NCBI GenBank assembly: GCA_039033795.1
Contig: JBCCBY010000122.1
Span: 1 to 8,707, forward strand
DNA from: Parvularcula sp039033795
GTDB taxonomy: Bacteria > Pseudomonadota > Alphaproteobacteria > Caulobacterales > Parvularculaceae
Direction: 5' to 3'
DNA length: 8,707 nucleotides
The position numbers and the translations under genes are program-made. Below, piece after piece: positions 1 to 5,823 of the stretch. How positions within the stretch are numbered: the stretch's first letter is position 1; each line of letters begins with the position of its first letter. The notes beneath the pieces were generated by a model. It saw only the letters and a program-made list of their open reading frames with translations. It had not been told where the DNA came from and searched no databases.

Positions 1-489
1 GAAGAGGTGCGGGCGCAAGAGGCCGATATGGGAATCACGTTCGACTATATTGTCGTCTGTACCGTGACGGGTTCAACCTTTGCTGGGATGATCGTGGGGT
101 TTGCTGCTGATGATCGGGCGAGCCGGGTCATCGGTATTGATGCGTCAGGCACGCCGGAGCCATTGCGTGGTCAGGTCCGGCAAATCGTTGATAACACGGC
201 CGAACTGGTGGAGCTCGGCCGAGCGGTACGCGACGAAGAGATCGTGATGGTCAATGATTATGCTTACCCGGCCTATGGAGTGCCGAGCCAAGAGACGATT
301 GAGGCGATCCGTCTCGCCGCCCGGACAGAAGCCATGATGACGGACCCGGTTTATGAGGGAAAATCGATGCAGGGGCTAATTGATCTGACGCGGAAAGGGT
401 ATTTCCCGAAGGGATCGAAGGTTCTTTACGCCCATCTTGGCGGTGTGCCAGCGATCAATGGCTATGCCTACACCTTCAGGAATGGCTAG
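1..489 (+). CDS. acdS: 1-aminocyclopropane-1-carboxylate (ACC) deaminase, C-terminal part
   Basis: This is the last ~162 codons of a PLP-dependent enzyme of the tryptophan synthase beta-like fold. ACC deaminase opens the cyclopropane ring of ACC to give 2-oxobutyrate and ammonia in the cytoplasm. The frame is open to the first base, so the real start and the PLP lysine lie upstream; the internal GTG at 7 is not a start. The C-terminal half matches the family closely: DYAYPAYGVP, EAIRLAARTE, DPVYEGKSM, SKVLYAHLGGVPAING and a terminal FRNG. Two positions known to separate true ACC deaminases from the related D-cysteine desulfhydrases carry the ACC deaminase residues: Glu after the active-site Tyr (355-357) and Leu in AHLGG (436-438). 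The gene converges on rplT with 51 bp between. ACC deaminase is best known from plant-associated bacteria but also occurs in free-living ones. D-cysteine desulfhydrase is the main alternative and is disfavoured by those two residues. Confidence 0.9.
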   Translation, partial: EEVRAQEADMGITFDYIVVCTVTGSTFAGMIVGFAADDRASRVIGIDASGTPEPLRGQVRQIVDNTAELVELGRAVRDEEIVMVNDYAYPAYGVPSQETIEAIRLAARTEAMMTDPVYEGKSMQGLIDLTRKGYFPKGSKVLYAHLGGVPAINGYAYTFRNG

Positions 490-503
490 CGGCGCGGGCG
501 GAC

Positions 504-525
504 GAGGCTGCGTTTTCGCAACCTC
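504..525 (-). terminator. Hairpin downstream of rplT
   Basis: A 9-bp stem (504-512 with 517-525) closes a 4-nt loop. Read on the minus strand the only imperfect pair is a G-U wobble; on the plus strand the same pair is a C-A mismatch. The fold is therefore better in RNA from the rpmI-rplT side. No T-tract follows on either strand, so alone it is not a classical intrinsic terminator. It could protect the 3' end of the rplT message or back up the adjacent element at 530-562. Confidence 0.4.
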
Positions 526-529
526 ATCC

Positions 530-562
530 GAAAAAGCCACTTATGCGGCGAGGGCTTTTTTC
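530..562. terminator. Candidate bidirectional intrinsic terminator between acdS and rplT
   Basis: GAAAAAGCC (530-538) can pair with GGCTTTTTT (553-561), leaving a 14-nt loop that contains the rplT stop codon. Transcripts in both directions have an A-rich 5' arm, a GC core and a T-run in the 3' arm: six T on plus and five on minus. That is the layout of a two-way terminator serving convergent genes. The weak point is the GC core of only 3 bp. The element overlaps the last codons of rplT. Confidence 0.45.
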
Positions 563-900
563 GCTTCTTCCGCGATCGCTTCAAAGGCTTGTGGTTCGCG
601 GGCCGCAATATCGGCAAGCATCTTGCGGTCCACCTCGATGCCCGCTTTCGTCAGTCCATTGATGAACTGCGAATAGGTGAGGTCATGCAGGCGCGCCGCA
701 GCATTGATCCGCTGGATCCACAGCTTACGGAATTCCCGCTTGCGGGCCTTCCGGTCGCGATAGGCGTACTGACCGGCTTTCTCCACCGCTTGGTTGGCGG
801 CTGAGAAAATGTTCTTCCGACGACCACGGTAGCCTTTTGCTTGGCTAATGATCTTGCGGTGACGGGCGTGGGACGCTGGTCCCCCTTTAACTCGTGACAT
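541..900 (-). CDS. rplT: 50S ribosomal protein L20
   Basis: L20 binds 23S rRNA early and is needed for assembly of the large ribosomal subunit. The protein has 119 residues, normal for the family (about 117-120). It starts MSRVKGG and has the very basic N-terminal extension typical of L20 (RHRKI, KGYRGRRKN), then AYRDRKARKREFRKLWIQRI and the C-terminal globular half SQFINGLTKAGIEVDRKML. The start is secured by a strong Shine-Dalgarno sequence, AAGGAGG, which overlaps the stop codon of rpmI. Only 12 bp separate the two genes, so they form one operon and are probably translationally coupled. In many bacteria L20 represses its own operon by binding the mRNA; that is known for the family but not shown here. 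infC, the usual upstream partner in gammaproteobacteria, is absent. Confidence 0.98.
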   Translation of the reverse strand: MSRVKGGPASHARHRKIISQAKGYRGRRKNIFSAANQAVEKAGQYAYRDRKARKREFRKLWIQRINAAARLHDLTYSQFINGLTKAGIEVDRKMLADIAAREPQAFEAIAEEAKKALAA

Positions 901-912
901 GGGCGATCCTCC

Positions 913-1113
913 TTAGCGCGCGTAGGGCATGTATTTTTTGACGATGCGCTGATCGCACTCCGCCATCGGTTTCATGCCGCGCTTCTGGCGGATTTGCTTG
1001 GGGGTCCGCTTGATCATGCCGTGGCGTTTGCCAGTTGAAAGGGCCATGACCTTGCCGGTGCCGGTGACCTTGAATCGCTTCTTGGTCCCGGACTTGGTCT
1101 TCATCTTGGGCAT
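913..1113 (-). CDS. rpmI: 50S ribosomal protein L35
   Basis: L35 is a small basic protein of the large ribosomal subunit. The family signature is clear: MPKMKTKSGTKKRFKVTGTG at the start, then GKRHGMIKRTPKQIRQKRG. At 66 residues it has the usual length. An upstream in-frame ATG at 1119 would add Met-Asn. However, the AGGAG box at 1120-1124 touches that ATG directly, while it lies 6 nt from the ATG at 1113, and L35 proteins normally begin MPKMK. I therefore place the start at 1113. The gene is first in the rpmI-rplT operon. A candidate promoter lies at 1263-1292, which would give a leader of about 140 nt. Confidence 0.97.
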   Translation of the reverse strand: MPKMKTKSGTKKRFKVTGTGKVMALSTGKRHGMIKRTPKQIRQKRGMKPMAECDQRIVKKYMPYAR

Positions 1114-1256
1114 GTTCATCTCCTACGTCAGGCGCACCGAGGCCATGCCTTCGTGCCAGGCGCGCACGGGGAACGCGGCGTTGAGCAGAAAAGCAGGACA
1201 GAGTCCAGGCGCCCAAGAGATCACCCCAATTGGTTGTCGGGCAATCAAAAATTAAA
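1114..1256 (-). promoter_or_regulatory. Putative structured 5' leader of rpmI-rplT
   Basis: If transcription starts just downstream of the -10 box at 1263-1268, the rpmI message carries about 140 nt before its start codon. Within it, 1134-1143 can pair with 1147-1156 as two 4-bp helices around a 2x2 internal loop. L20 operons in other phyla use structured leaders for autogenous control. I recognise no specific L20-binding motif here, so this is inference from length and folding potential only. Confidence 0.25.
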
Positions 1257-1262
1257 CCGTGA

Positions 1263-1292
1263 ATTGTATGAGTGATTCTATCACATCACCAA
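1263..1292 (-). promoter_or_regulatory. Candidate sigma70-type promoter for rpmI-rplT
   Basis: On the minus strand a -35-like TTGGTG (1287-1292) is followed after 18 bp by TACAAT (1263-1268), which matches five of six -10 positions. The -35 box matches only its TTG. The position fits transcription of rpmI, and no better pair was seen in the 199 bp between the divergent genes. The spacer contains the dyad at 1272-1284. Confidence 0.4.
1272..1284. promoter_or_regulatory. Perfect dyad GTGAT-TCT-ATCAC, possible operator
   Basis: Two perfect 5-bp inverted arms are separated by 3 bp. The dyad lies within the spacer of the candidate rpmI promoter and about 30 bp upstream of the small exported protein gene on the other strand. 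A protein bound here could affect either direction. The arms resemble a CRP/FNR-type half site, but the spacing is not that of the CRP consensus. A 10-bp dyad can arise by chance. Confidence 0.25.
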
Positions 1293-1312
1293 CAGTCGAA
1301 GGGGTCTGATTG

Positions 1313-1600
1313 ATGCAAAATATCGTGAAAGCCATGGCAGCAGCGCTACCACTCATCGCAACACCAGCATTCGCCGGGACCGGTTATGATTGCGACGCGC
1401 ACGCAACGCATATTGATCAAGAGATCGGTGCACAAAAGGCCGTGGCAGCGTATGCCATTCTCCATGATCACAAGGCTGATCCTGACCACTTGATCGATGC
1501 TCTGAAGGCGGAGCACCCAACCGTCGAGAAAGAGCTCGAGGACTATGCCGCGCACAATTGCGGTCGTGAACTCCTCGTGGCCCACGCCAACGACCACTAA
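1313..1600 (+). CDS. Small exported protein, His-rich, two cysteines, unknown function
   Basis: I do not recognise this 95-residue protein. The ATG at 1313 is preceded at 8 nt by AGGGG (1300-1304), better placed than for the TTG one codon earlier. Residues 1-21 look like a Sec signal peptide: a short n-region with Lys6, a hydrophobic core (AAALPLIA) and an AFA cleavage site before Gly22. The mature ~74 residues are acidic, mainly helical in appearance, and hold exactly two cysteines (27 and 83), which could form a disulfide bridging the two ends. Nine histidines are scattered through the mature part, including HDH at 51-53 and a C-terminal His. Metal binding is possible, but no known motif is seen. 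It lies 69 bp upstream of pyrC on the same strand, with a hairpin between; a functional link to pyrimidine synthesis is not evident. Confidence 0.75.
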   Translation: MQNIVKAMAAALPLIATPAFAGTGYDCDAHATHIDQEIGAQKAVAAYAILHDHKADPDHLIDALKAEHPTVEKELEDYAAHNCGRELLVAHANDH

Positions 1601-1605
1601 AGGCC

Positions 1606-1655
1606 CACCGCTGGCCATCTGGCGGTGTTTGGTGCTTAACCCATCAAACACCGCT
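1606..1655 (+). promoter_or_regulatory. Alternative hairpins in the pyrC leader
   Basis: GCGGTGTTTG (1622-1631) pairs perfectly with CAAACACCGC (1645-1654). The helix extends by G-U and U-A pairs inward and a G-U outward, leaving a 9-nt loop. The left arm of this stem can instead pair upstream: CACCGC (1606-1611) with GCGGTG (1622-1627). The two folds exclude each other. The pyrC ribosome-binding site starts 3 nt after the large stem. No T-tract follows, so a simple terminator is unlikely; a leader control element or mRNA stabiliser fits better. The hairpin itself is clear, its role is inferred. Confidence 0.45.
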
Positions 1656-1669
1656 ATGAAGGACAGCCC

Positions 1670-2710
1670 ATGAATTCAACGATCACCATCCGCCGCCCGG
1701 ATGACTGGCATACCCATCAGCGGGATGGGGAGATGCTGGCGGCAGTGATCAATTACACAGCACGGCAATTCGGGCGCGCGATCGTGATGCCCAATCTGGC
1801 ACCGCCCGTTGTGACCACCGATCAAGCGGCCGCGTATCGCGACCGGATCAAAGCCGCTCTTTTGCCAGCGAACGCAAGTTTTGAGCCGCTGATGACGTGC
1901 TATCTCACCGACACGATTGATGCTGATGACGTGGTGGCCGGGCACGCCGCGGGCATTTTGACGGCGGCCAAACTCTACCCCGCGGGGGCGACCACCAATT
2001 CGGACAGCGGGGTCACAGCGGTTGAGAACATCTACCCCGTGCTTGAAGCGATGGAGACGGCGGGCATGCCGCTCCTGATCCACGGCGAAGTCACCGACGC
2101 AGAGATCGACATCTTTGATCGTGAGGCGGTGTTCATTGATCGTATCCTCTTAGGGCTGATCAAACGCTTTCCAGGGTTAAAGGTCGTCTTTGAGCATATC
2201 ACCACGATGAACGCGGTTCATTTTGTCGAGGCCTCCGGACCCCTGATCGCCGCCACGATCACACCGCAGCATCTTCACATCAACAGAAACGATATCTTTA
2301 AAGGCGGGATCAATCCGCACCAATACTGTTTGCCGATTGCGAAGAGAGAAGAGCACCGGCTCGTCCTGCGCAAGGCCGCGACCTCGGGCAGTCCCAAATT
2401 CTTTTTGGGCACGGACACGGCCCCGCATGAGCGCCACGCCAAGGAAAGCGCCTGTGGCTGCGCGGGGATCTTCAACGCGCCTTTTGCGCTTGAGAGCTAT
2501 CTCACTGTTTTTGAGGACGAGGGTGCGATCGAGCACTTCGAAGGTTTCGCCAGCTTGCACGGCCCGGCCTTTTACGGCCTGCCGCTGAACGAGGGCACGG
2601 TGACGCTTGAGCGGCAAGAGACACCCGTGCCCGACACCATCGGTGAGGGCGACACCCTGACCGTACCCTTTCACGCCGGCGACACCATCCGTTGGCGGAT
2701 GCTTGATTAA
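1670..2710 (+). CDS. pyrC: Dihydroorotase (PyrC, E. coli-type)
   Basis: PyrC is the cytoplasmic zinc enzyme that closes N-carbamoyl-L-aspartate to L-dihydroorotate, the third step of de novo pyrimidine synthesis. The 346 residues match the length of the short E. coli-type enzymes (about 348). All metal ligands of the binuclear site are visible: H14 and H16 in DWHTH, K101 in AAKLYPAGATTNS (the carboxylated lysine), H138 in IHGE, H176 in EHITT, and the catalytic aspartate D249 in GTDTAPH, with H253 following. The NPHQYCLPI and TPQHLHINRND stretches are also typical. An AAGGA box 6 nt upstream supports the ATG at 1670. The gene stands alone, with no pyrB or other pyr gene beside it, and ends 2 bp from the convergent PiT-like gene. 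The leader hairpins at 1606-1655 may control its expression. Confidence 0.97.
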   Translation: MNSTITIRRPDDWHTHQRDGEMLAAVINYTARQFGRAIVMPNLAPPVVTTDQAAAYRDRIKAALLPANASFEPLMTCYLTDTIDADDVVAGHAAGILTAAKLYPAGATTNSDSGVTAVENIYPVLEAMETAGMPLLIHGEVTDAEIDIFDREAVFIDRILLGLIKRFPGLKVVFEHITTMNAVHFVEASGPLIAATITPQHLHINRNDIFKGGINPHQYCLPIAKREEHRLVLRKAATSGSPKFFLGTDTAPHERHAKESACGCAGIFNAPFALESYLTVFEDEGAIEHFEGFASLHGPAFYGLPLNEGTVTLERQETPVPDTIGEGDTLTVPFHAGDTIRWRMLD

Positions 2711-2712
2711 GC

Positions 2713-4050
2713 CTACTGCAACACTGGGAAGGCGAAGTTGAGGCCAACCAGTGTCATGAGCCCCACAACAATGCCGATCGATGTGTTCCGGCGCCGGTGC
2801 TCGGTGTCGTCCTCGGGTTTGGAAAAAGCGAAGTAAAAGATTGGCAGCAGCGCCAGATTTGCTGCCGACACGAAAATCAAAAACCCATTCGATGAAAAGG
2901 CATCGGCAAGGGTGAGTGTCTCGCCAGCCAAGCGTCGGGCAAGAATAGGTAGACCAACGGCAAGGTCGATCGAGATCACAAGCCCGATGAAAGCTCTTGC
3001 GACATCTTCGGCGGTATCGATCACCGCTGCAACAAGACGCACCGCTTTGCGGGTCAGCGTGAAGCCGTACTCCCGTCCCGCGATAAGGCCCAGGAACACC
3101 CAGGTGGTGGACATTGGAATGTCCGACAGCTCTTTGAAAAAGAAGAGCAGCGAGGCGAAGGTGAAGTCGATGATGGTCGCTGACCGGATGTCGATCACAT
3201 TCGTCTTGGTGCGCAGGATCCGCTGTACAGGGCCACCGGCATTGGCAAAGGTGAACCCGAGAAAAGCGAGGATGATCAGCATCGCCACGAAGCTCTGTGT
3301 GGCCGTAAGCTCCCGCGGCAGGAAGACAAAAATATTGGCAAAATCCTGGACCAACCAAACGGACCAAAGATAGCCCGTTGTCACCCATTGCGTTGTCACC
3401 CAATAGAGGGATCGGTTGCGGGTTAAGGCCAGTGAGACCGCGATGCCCTCAACCAAAAGGCTGAGGACAACCCCAATCAACATCACGTGGAATGTCTCGA
3501 TGGTGCCGAAGACGAAGTACTGCGCCGCATAAAACGCCGAACCCACGGATCCGATGAGGCCAATCGGTATCTGCGAATCAAGCGCATGCCGCTCGAAATA
3601 ATTTTCGAGGGTGCGGCTGATCAGAAGATAAAGACCCAGGCCGATGGCAAAAGCCAGGCCATAGCCAAGCAGCGACTTCTCGATCATCGAGCCAAGCCCA
3701 CTGGCCGTGGCAAAAATCGTCAGGACCATGAATGACGTCGACACCGGAATTCCAAGGCGGGTGATCAACAAAAGCACCAGCGGCGGAATGGTGTGATACC
3801 ACTCGATGGAAATCGCTGGGTATTTCACATCATTGGCCAAGCGGCCAAAGGACGGGTCTCCGCCATTGATGACCCAGCCATAGGTGAACGTCATAATCAG
3901 GACAGCACCAGCAAAGGCGTAAAGCACCGACCAATGAAGGCGGTCGTTAGAATTGATGAAGGTCCCGAGCGTCTGAAGGGCGTCGTTGCCGACCACCGCA
4001 TAGGCAGCAAAAGTGAACCCGATCAACGCGGCAACTTCCAAGCCCAGCAT
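2713..4050 (-). CDS. Multi-spanning membrane protein, divergent PiT-like (phosphate/cation) transporter
   Basis: This 445-residue, highly hydrophobic protein has about ten or more membrane segments. No closely related named protein comes to mind, but its plan recalls PiT phosphate transporters, which are built from two inverted repeats. The first half has GNDALQTLGTFI at 21-32, aligning with the PiT motif GxNDxxNxxGT, then a membrane segment and GIPVSTSF at 100-107, aligning with the PVSTTH motif. The second half repeats the order: FTFANAGGPVQRIL at 266-279 stands where the second ND motif should be, then SDIPMSTTWVFLGLIAG at 309-325. The second motif has lost the Asp, so the two sites are not equal. 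The substrate is therefore uncertain: phosphate, sulfate or a cation. A hydrophilic KPEDDTEHRRR loop precedes the last helix. An AGGG box overlaps the stop of the upstream Smr gene, 9 bp away, so this is probably the last gene of the MltA operon. Confidence 0.85.
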   Translation of the reverse strand: MLGLEVAALIGFTFAAYAVVGNDALQTLGTFINSNDRLHWSVLYAFAGAVLIMTFTYGWVINGGDPSFGRLANDVKYPAISIEWYHTIPPLVLLLITRLGIPVSTSFMVLTIFATASGLGSMIEKSLLGYGLAFAIGLGLYLLISRTLENYFERHALDSQIPIGLIGSVGSAFYAAQYFVFGTIETFHVMLIGVVLSLLVEGIAVSLALTRNRSLYWVTTQWVTTGYLWSVWLVQDFANIFVFLPRELTATQSFVAMLIILAFLGFTFANAGGPVQRILRTKTNVIDIRSATIIDFTFASLLFFFKELSDIPMSTTWVFLGLIAGREYGFTLTRKAVRLVAAVIDTAEDVARAFIGLVISIDLAVGLPILARRLAGETLTLADAFSSNGFLIFVSAANLALLPIFYFAFSKPEDDTEHRRRNTSIGIVVGLMTLVGLNFAFPVLQ

Positions 4051-4059
4051 GCGACAGCC

Positions 4060-4671
4060 CTAATAGTCCTGGCGCGACATAGGCGCAGCCGACGAAATTT
4101 CACGCGAAGTTTTTGTGACACCCTGACGAGACTTGGCGGTTCTCTTTGCCGACCTCAAAAAAACGTAGAAAGCGCCGTGGCCGCCGTGTCGCTGATGCGC
4201 TGTTCTGACCGATGCAACACCCGGTCCGTAGGCGCCGAGTTCCATCTGTTGCAAGAAACCTTGGCGAATCACCCCGCGCCCTCCGTGCTCGCCAGCCTTC
4301 GAACCTTTCCCCGTGATGATCAAAAGAACGCGATGGCCGCGCTGGACCCCCTTCGCGATAAAGGCCGAGGTCGCGCGGTCCGCCTCATGCTGGCGCATCC
4401 CATGAAGATCAATGACGGCGTCGATCGCCAACCGGCCCCGCCCGACAAGTTGCGCCCGCCGGGGATCCCCGCTGTTGATCGGTGAACCGGCAGCCTTGGG
4501 CCGGGGTGTTTCTTTCGCCGCTTTGGCGGCGCGTTGCGCCACCGCCGGGGGAACGGCTCCCGTCGGCGCGGCGCTTGGGGCCACGGTGCTGTGAATAGGT
4601 GTCACGGTCCGCGCAATGGTGTTCCATAGCGATCGCTCACCACTCGTCAGCTGTCTGCGTCCCTTGCTCAT
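4060..4671 (-). CDS. Smr-domain protein (MutS2 C-terminal-like)
   Basis: The protein has 203 residues. An N-terminal half rich in Ala and Pro (about 25-75) looks disordered. It leads to a Smr domain with the expected motifs in order: DLHGMRQHEA (88-97), LLIITGKGSK (116-125) and HGGHGAFYVFLR (162-173). Smr domains are nicking endonuclease or RNase modules; stand-alone alphaproteobacterial members have no settled role. About 30 basic, Ser/Thr-rich residues follow the domain, an unremarkable tail. The ATG overlaps the mltA stop codon in an ATGA arrangement, indicating translational coupling. The pairing of an Smr gene with mltA recurs in alphaproteobacteria, but a mechanistic link is not established. 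Confidence 0.93.
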   Translation of the reverse strand: MSKGRRQLTSGERSLWNTIARTVTPIHSTVAPSAAPTGAVPPAVAQRAAKAAKETPRPKAAGSPINSGDPRRAQLVGRGRLAIDAVIDLHGMRQHEADRATSAFIAKGVQRGHRVLLIITGKGSKAGEHGGRGVIRQGFLQQMELGAYGPGVASVRTAHQRHGGHGAFYVFLRSAKRTAKSRQGVTKTSREISSAAPMSRQDY

Positions 4672-5810
4672 CCTTGAACCTCGGCAAGCGTCATGCCGTG
4701 CGACCGTGGGATCAGAACAATGATCCGCGCGGGAAGCTTGAGCCGTCCTGCCACATCACCGGCAGCATCGCCCCGCCCAATGAAGAGATCGACACGGCCT
4801 GCTCCCTTAATCGCCCCGCCGGTGTCCTGTGCAATGGTCATGCCCTCAAAAGAGAATGCTTCATCCGTTCCCGCGACCCATACTGGTGCACCTAAGGGGA
4901 CAATGGTCCGGTCCACGGCGACGCTCACTCGGGGAGAGAGGGGGACACCGGCGCTACCAATTGGTCCTTCGGGCCCAGCCGCATCGCCGCGGTCTTGGAA
5001 AAAGACATAGGACGGGTTGGTCGCGCGAACCCGTGCGGCCTCAGAAGGAGAGGCGTTATCAAGCCATGCGCGAATGCTCTGCATCGTCACATCTTCGCGC
5101 ACGAGAGCGCCTTCATTGATCAGTGTTTTGCCAATTGCCACGTAGATATGGCCATTTTGCGACGCATATCCGATCCGCCGGGCTTGCCCTGGCATTTCCA
5201 AGACGCCTGATCCTTGAATTTGTAAGAAAAAGAGGTCGTCGGGCCGCATATACCCCAGCACGTTGGCGCTTTGGGGCGGATTGTTCTCGATCTCTTTCCG
5301 ATCTGCATAAGGAACAAGCCGTCCTTCCTGCAATTGGCCAGCGATTCGCTTACCGCGCAGCTCGGGCCGAAAGGCGCCGAGGTCGACCGAAACAAGATCA
5401 GACGGTGTGGTCAGCACCGGGGCAGAGAACACGTTGGTGGGCTGAGGAGAGCCCTCGAACACCGGCTCGTAATAGCCAGTCACAAGACCTTGCCCGCCAT
5501 CAATGGCGATGGCCTCAAAATGGCGTTCGAAAAAGCGTTGTGCCTCCTCTTCATTCGTGACCGATGGCGCGTCCGCGCACGGCGTTGTCCAATCAAGACC
5601 TTGAAGGCGCGAACTCGTCCCCCTTCGGAGGAGATTGGGGCAGGTGACCGCAAAACTCCTCACGGCCGGAAGAAGAGGGGCCGAGCTAAGGCCTGGGATA
5701 TCGCTGAGCGCCACCGGCGCCAAAGGAGGCGGATCAAGCGACCGTTCAGCGCAGGACAACACAAACGCGAGAAGACAAAAGGAGGCAGTGAGCCGACGCA
5801 TATCCAGCAT
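4668..5810 (-). CDS. mltA: Membrane-bound lytic murein transglycosylase A
   Basis: MltA cleaves the MurNAc-GlcNAc bond of peptidoglycan with formation of 1,6-anhydroMurNAc, acting from the outer membrane. At 380 residues it fits the family. The MltA domain shows TGYYEP (111-116), YMRPDDLFFLQIQGSG (187-202), GYASQNGHIYVAIGKTLI (214-231) and NPSYVFF (265-271). The C-terminal 3D domain has AQDTGGAIKG (327-336) and RVDLFIGRGDAAG (339-351), with aspartates 329 and 341 in the positions expected for the active-site region. The N-terminus is a lipoprotein-type signal ending VLSC, so Cys20 is the likely lipidated residue, although Leu at -2 is not the commonest choice. Neither the ATG at 5810 nor the one at 5801 has a strong Shine-Dalgarno sequence. 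The later one gives a cleaner n-region (MRRLTAS) and may be the true start. The gene lies 13 bp after the Tim44-like gene and overlaps the Smr gene by 4 bp. Confidence 0.96.
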   Translation of the reverse strand: MLDMRRLTASFCLLAFVLSCAERSLDPPPLAPVALSDIPGLSSAPLLPAVRSFAVTCPNLLRRGTSSRLQGLDWTTPCADAPSVTNEEEAQRFFERHFEAIAIDGGQGLVTGYYEPVFEGSPQPTNVFSAPVLTTPSDLVSVDLGAFRPELRGKRIAGQLQEGRLVPYADRKEIENNPPQSANVLGYMRPDDLFFLQIQGSGVLEMPGQARRIGYASQNGHIYVAIGKTLINEGALVREDVTMQSIRAWLDNASPSEAARVRATNPSYVFFQDRGDAAGPEGPIGSAGVPLSPRVSVAVDRTIVPLGAPVWVAGTDEAFSFEGMTIAQDTGGAIKGAGRVDLFIGRGDAAGDVAGRLKLPARIIVLIPRSHGMTLAEVQG

Positions 5811-5823
5811 CTAGCAGAGTCCG

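Noticed and set aside
1114..1119. ATG at 1119 as start of rpmI
   Set aside because: The ribosome-binding site abuts this codon with no spacing, whereas the ATG at 1113 is correctly spaced and gives the canonical MPKMK start.
887..1216. Minus-strand frame of 109 codons covering the rpmI leader and gene in another frame
   Set aside because: Within rpmI it is just the shifted frame of L35. The upstream part has no ribosome-binding site and an unconvincing composition, so I do not call a leader peptide.
1346..1651. Minus-strand frame of 101 codons opposite the small exported protein
   Set aside because: The plus-strand frame has a signal peptide and a well-placed ribosome-binding site; this one has neither.
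2177..3403. Open frame of 408 codons on the minus strand, antisense to pyrC and out of frame with the PiT-like gene
   Set aside because: Its translation is rich in Cys, His, Arg and Pro with no recognisable domain, and it overlaps two genes with clear motifs. It is a by-product of GC-rich codon use.
3793..4485. Open frame of 230 codons on the plus strand opposite the Smr and PiT-like genes
   Set aside because: No motifs, no ribosome-binding site, and the opposite strand holds well-supported coding sequence.
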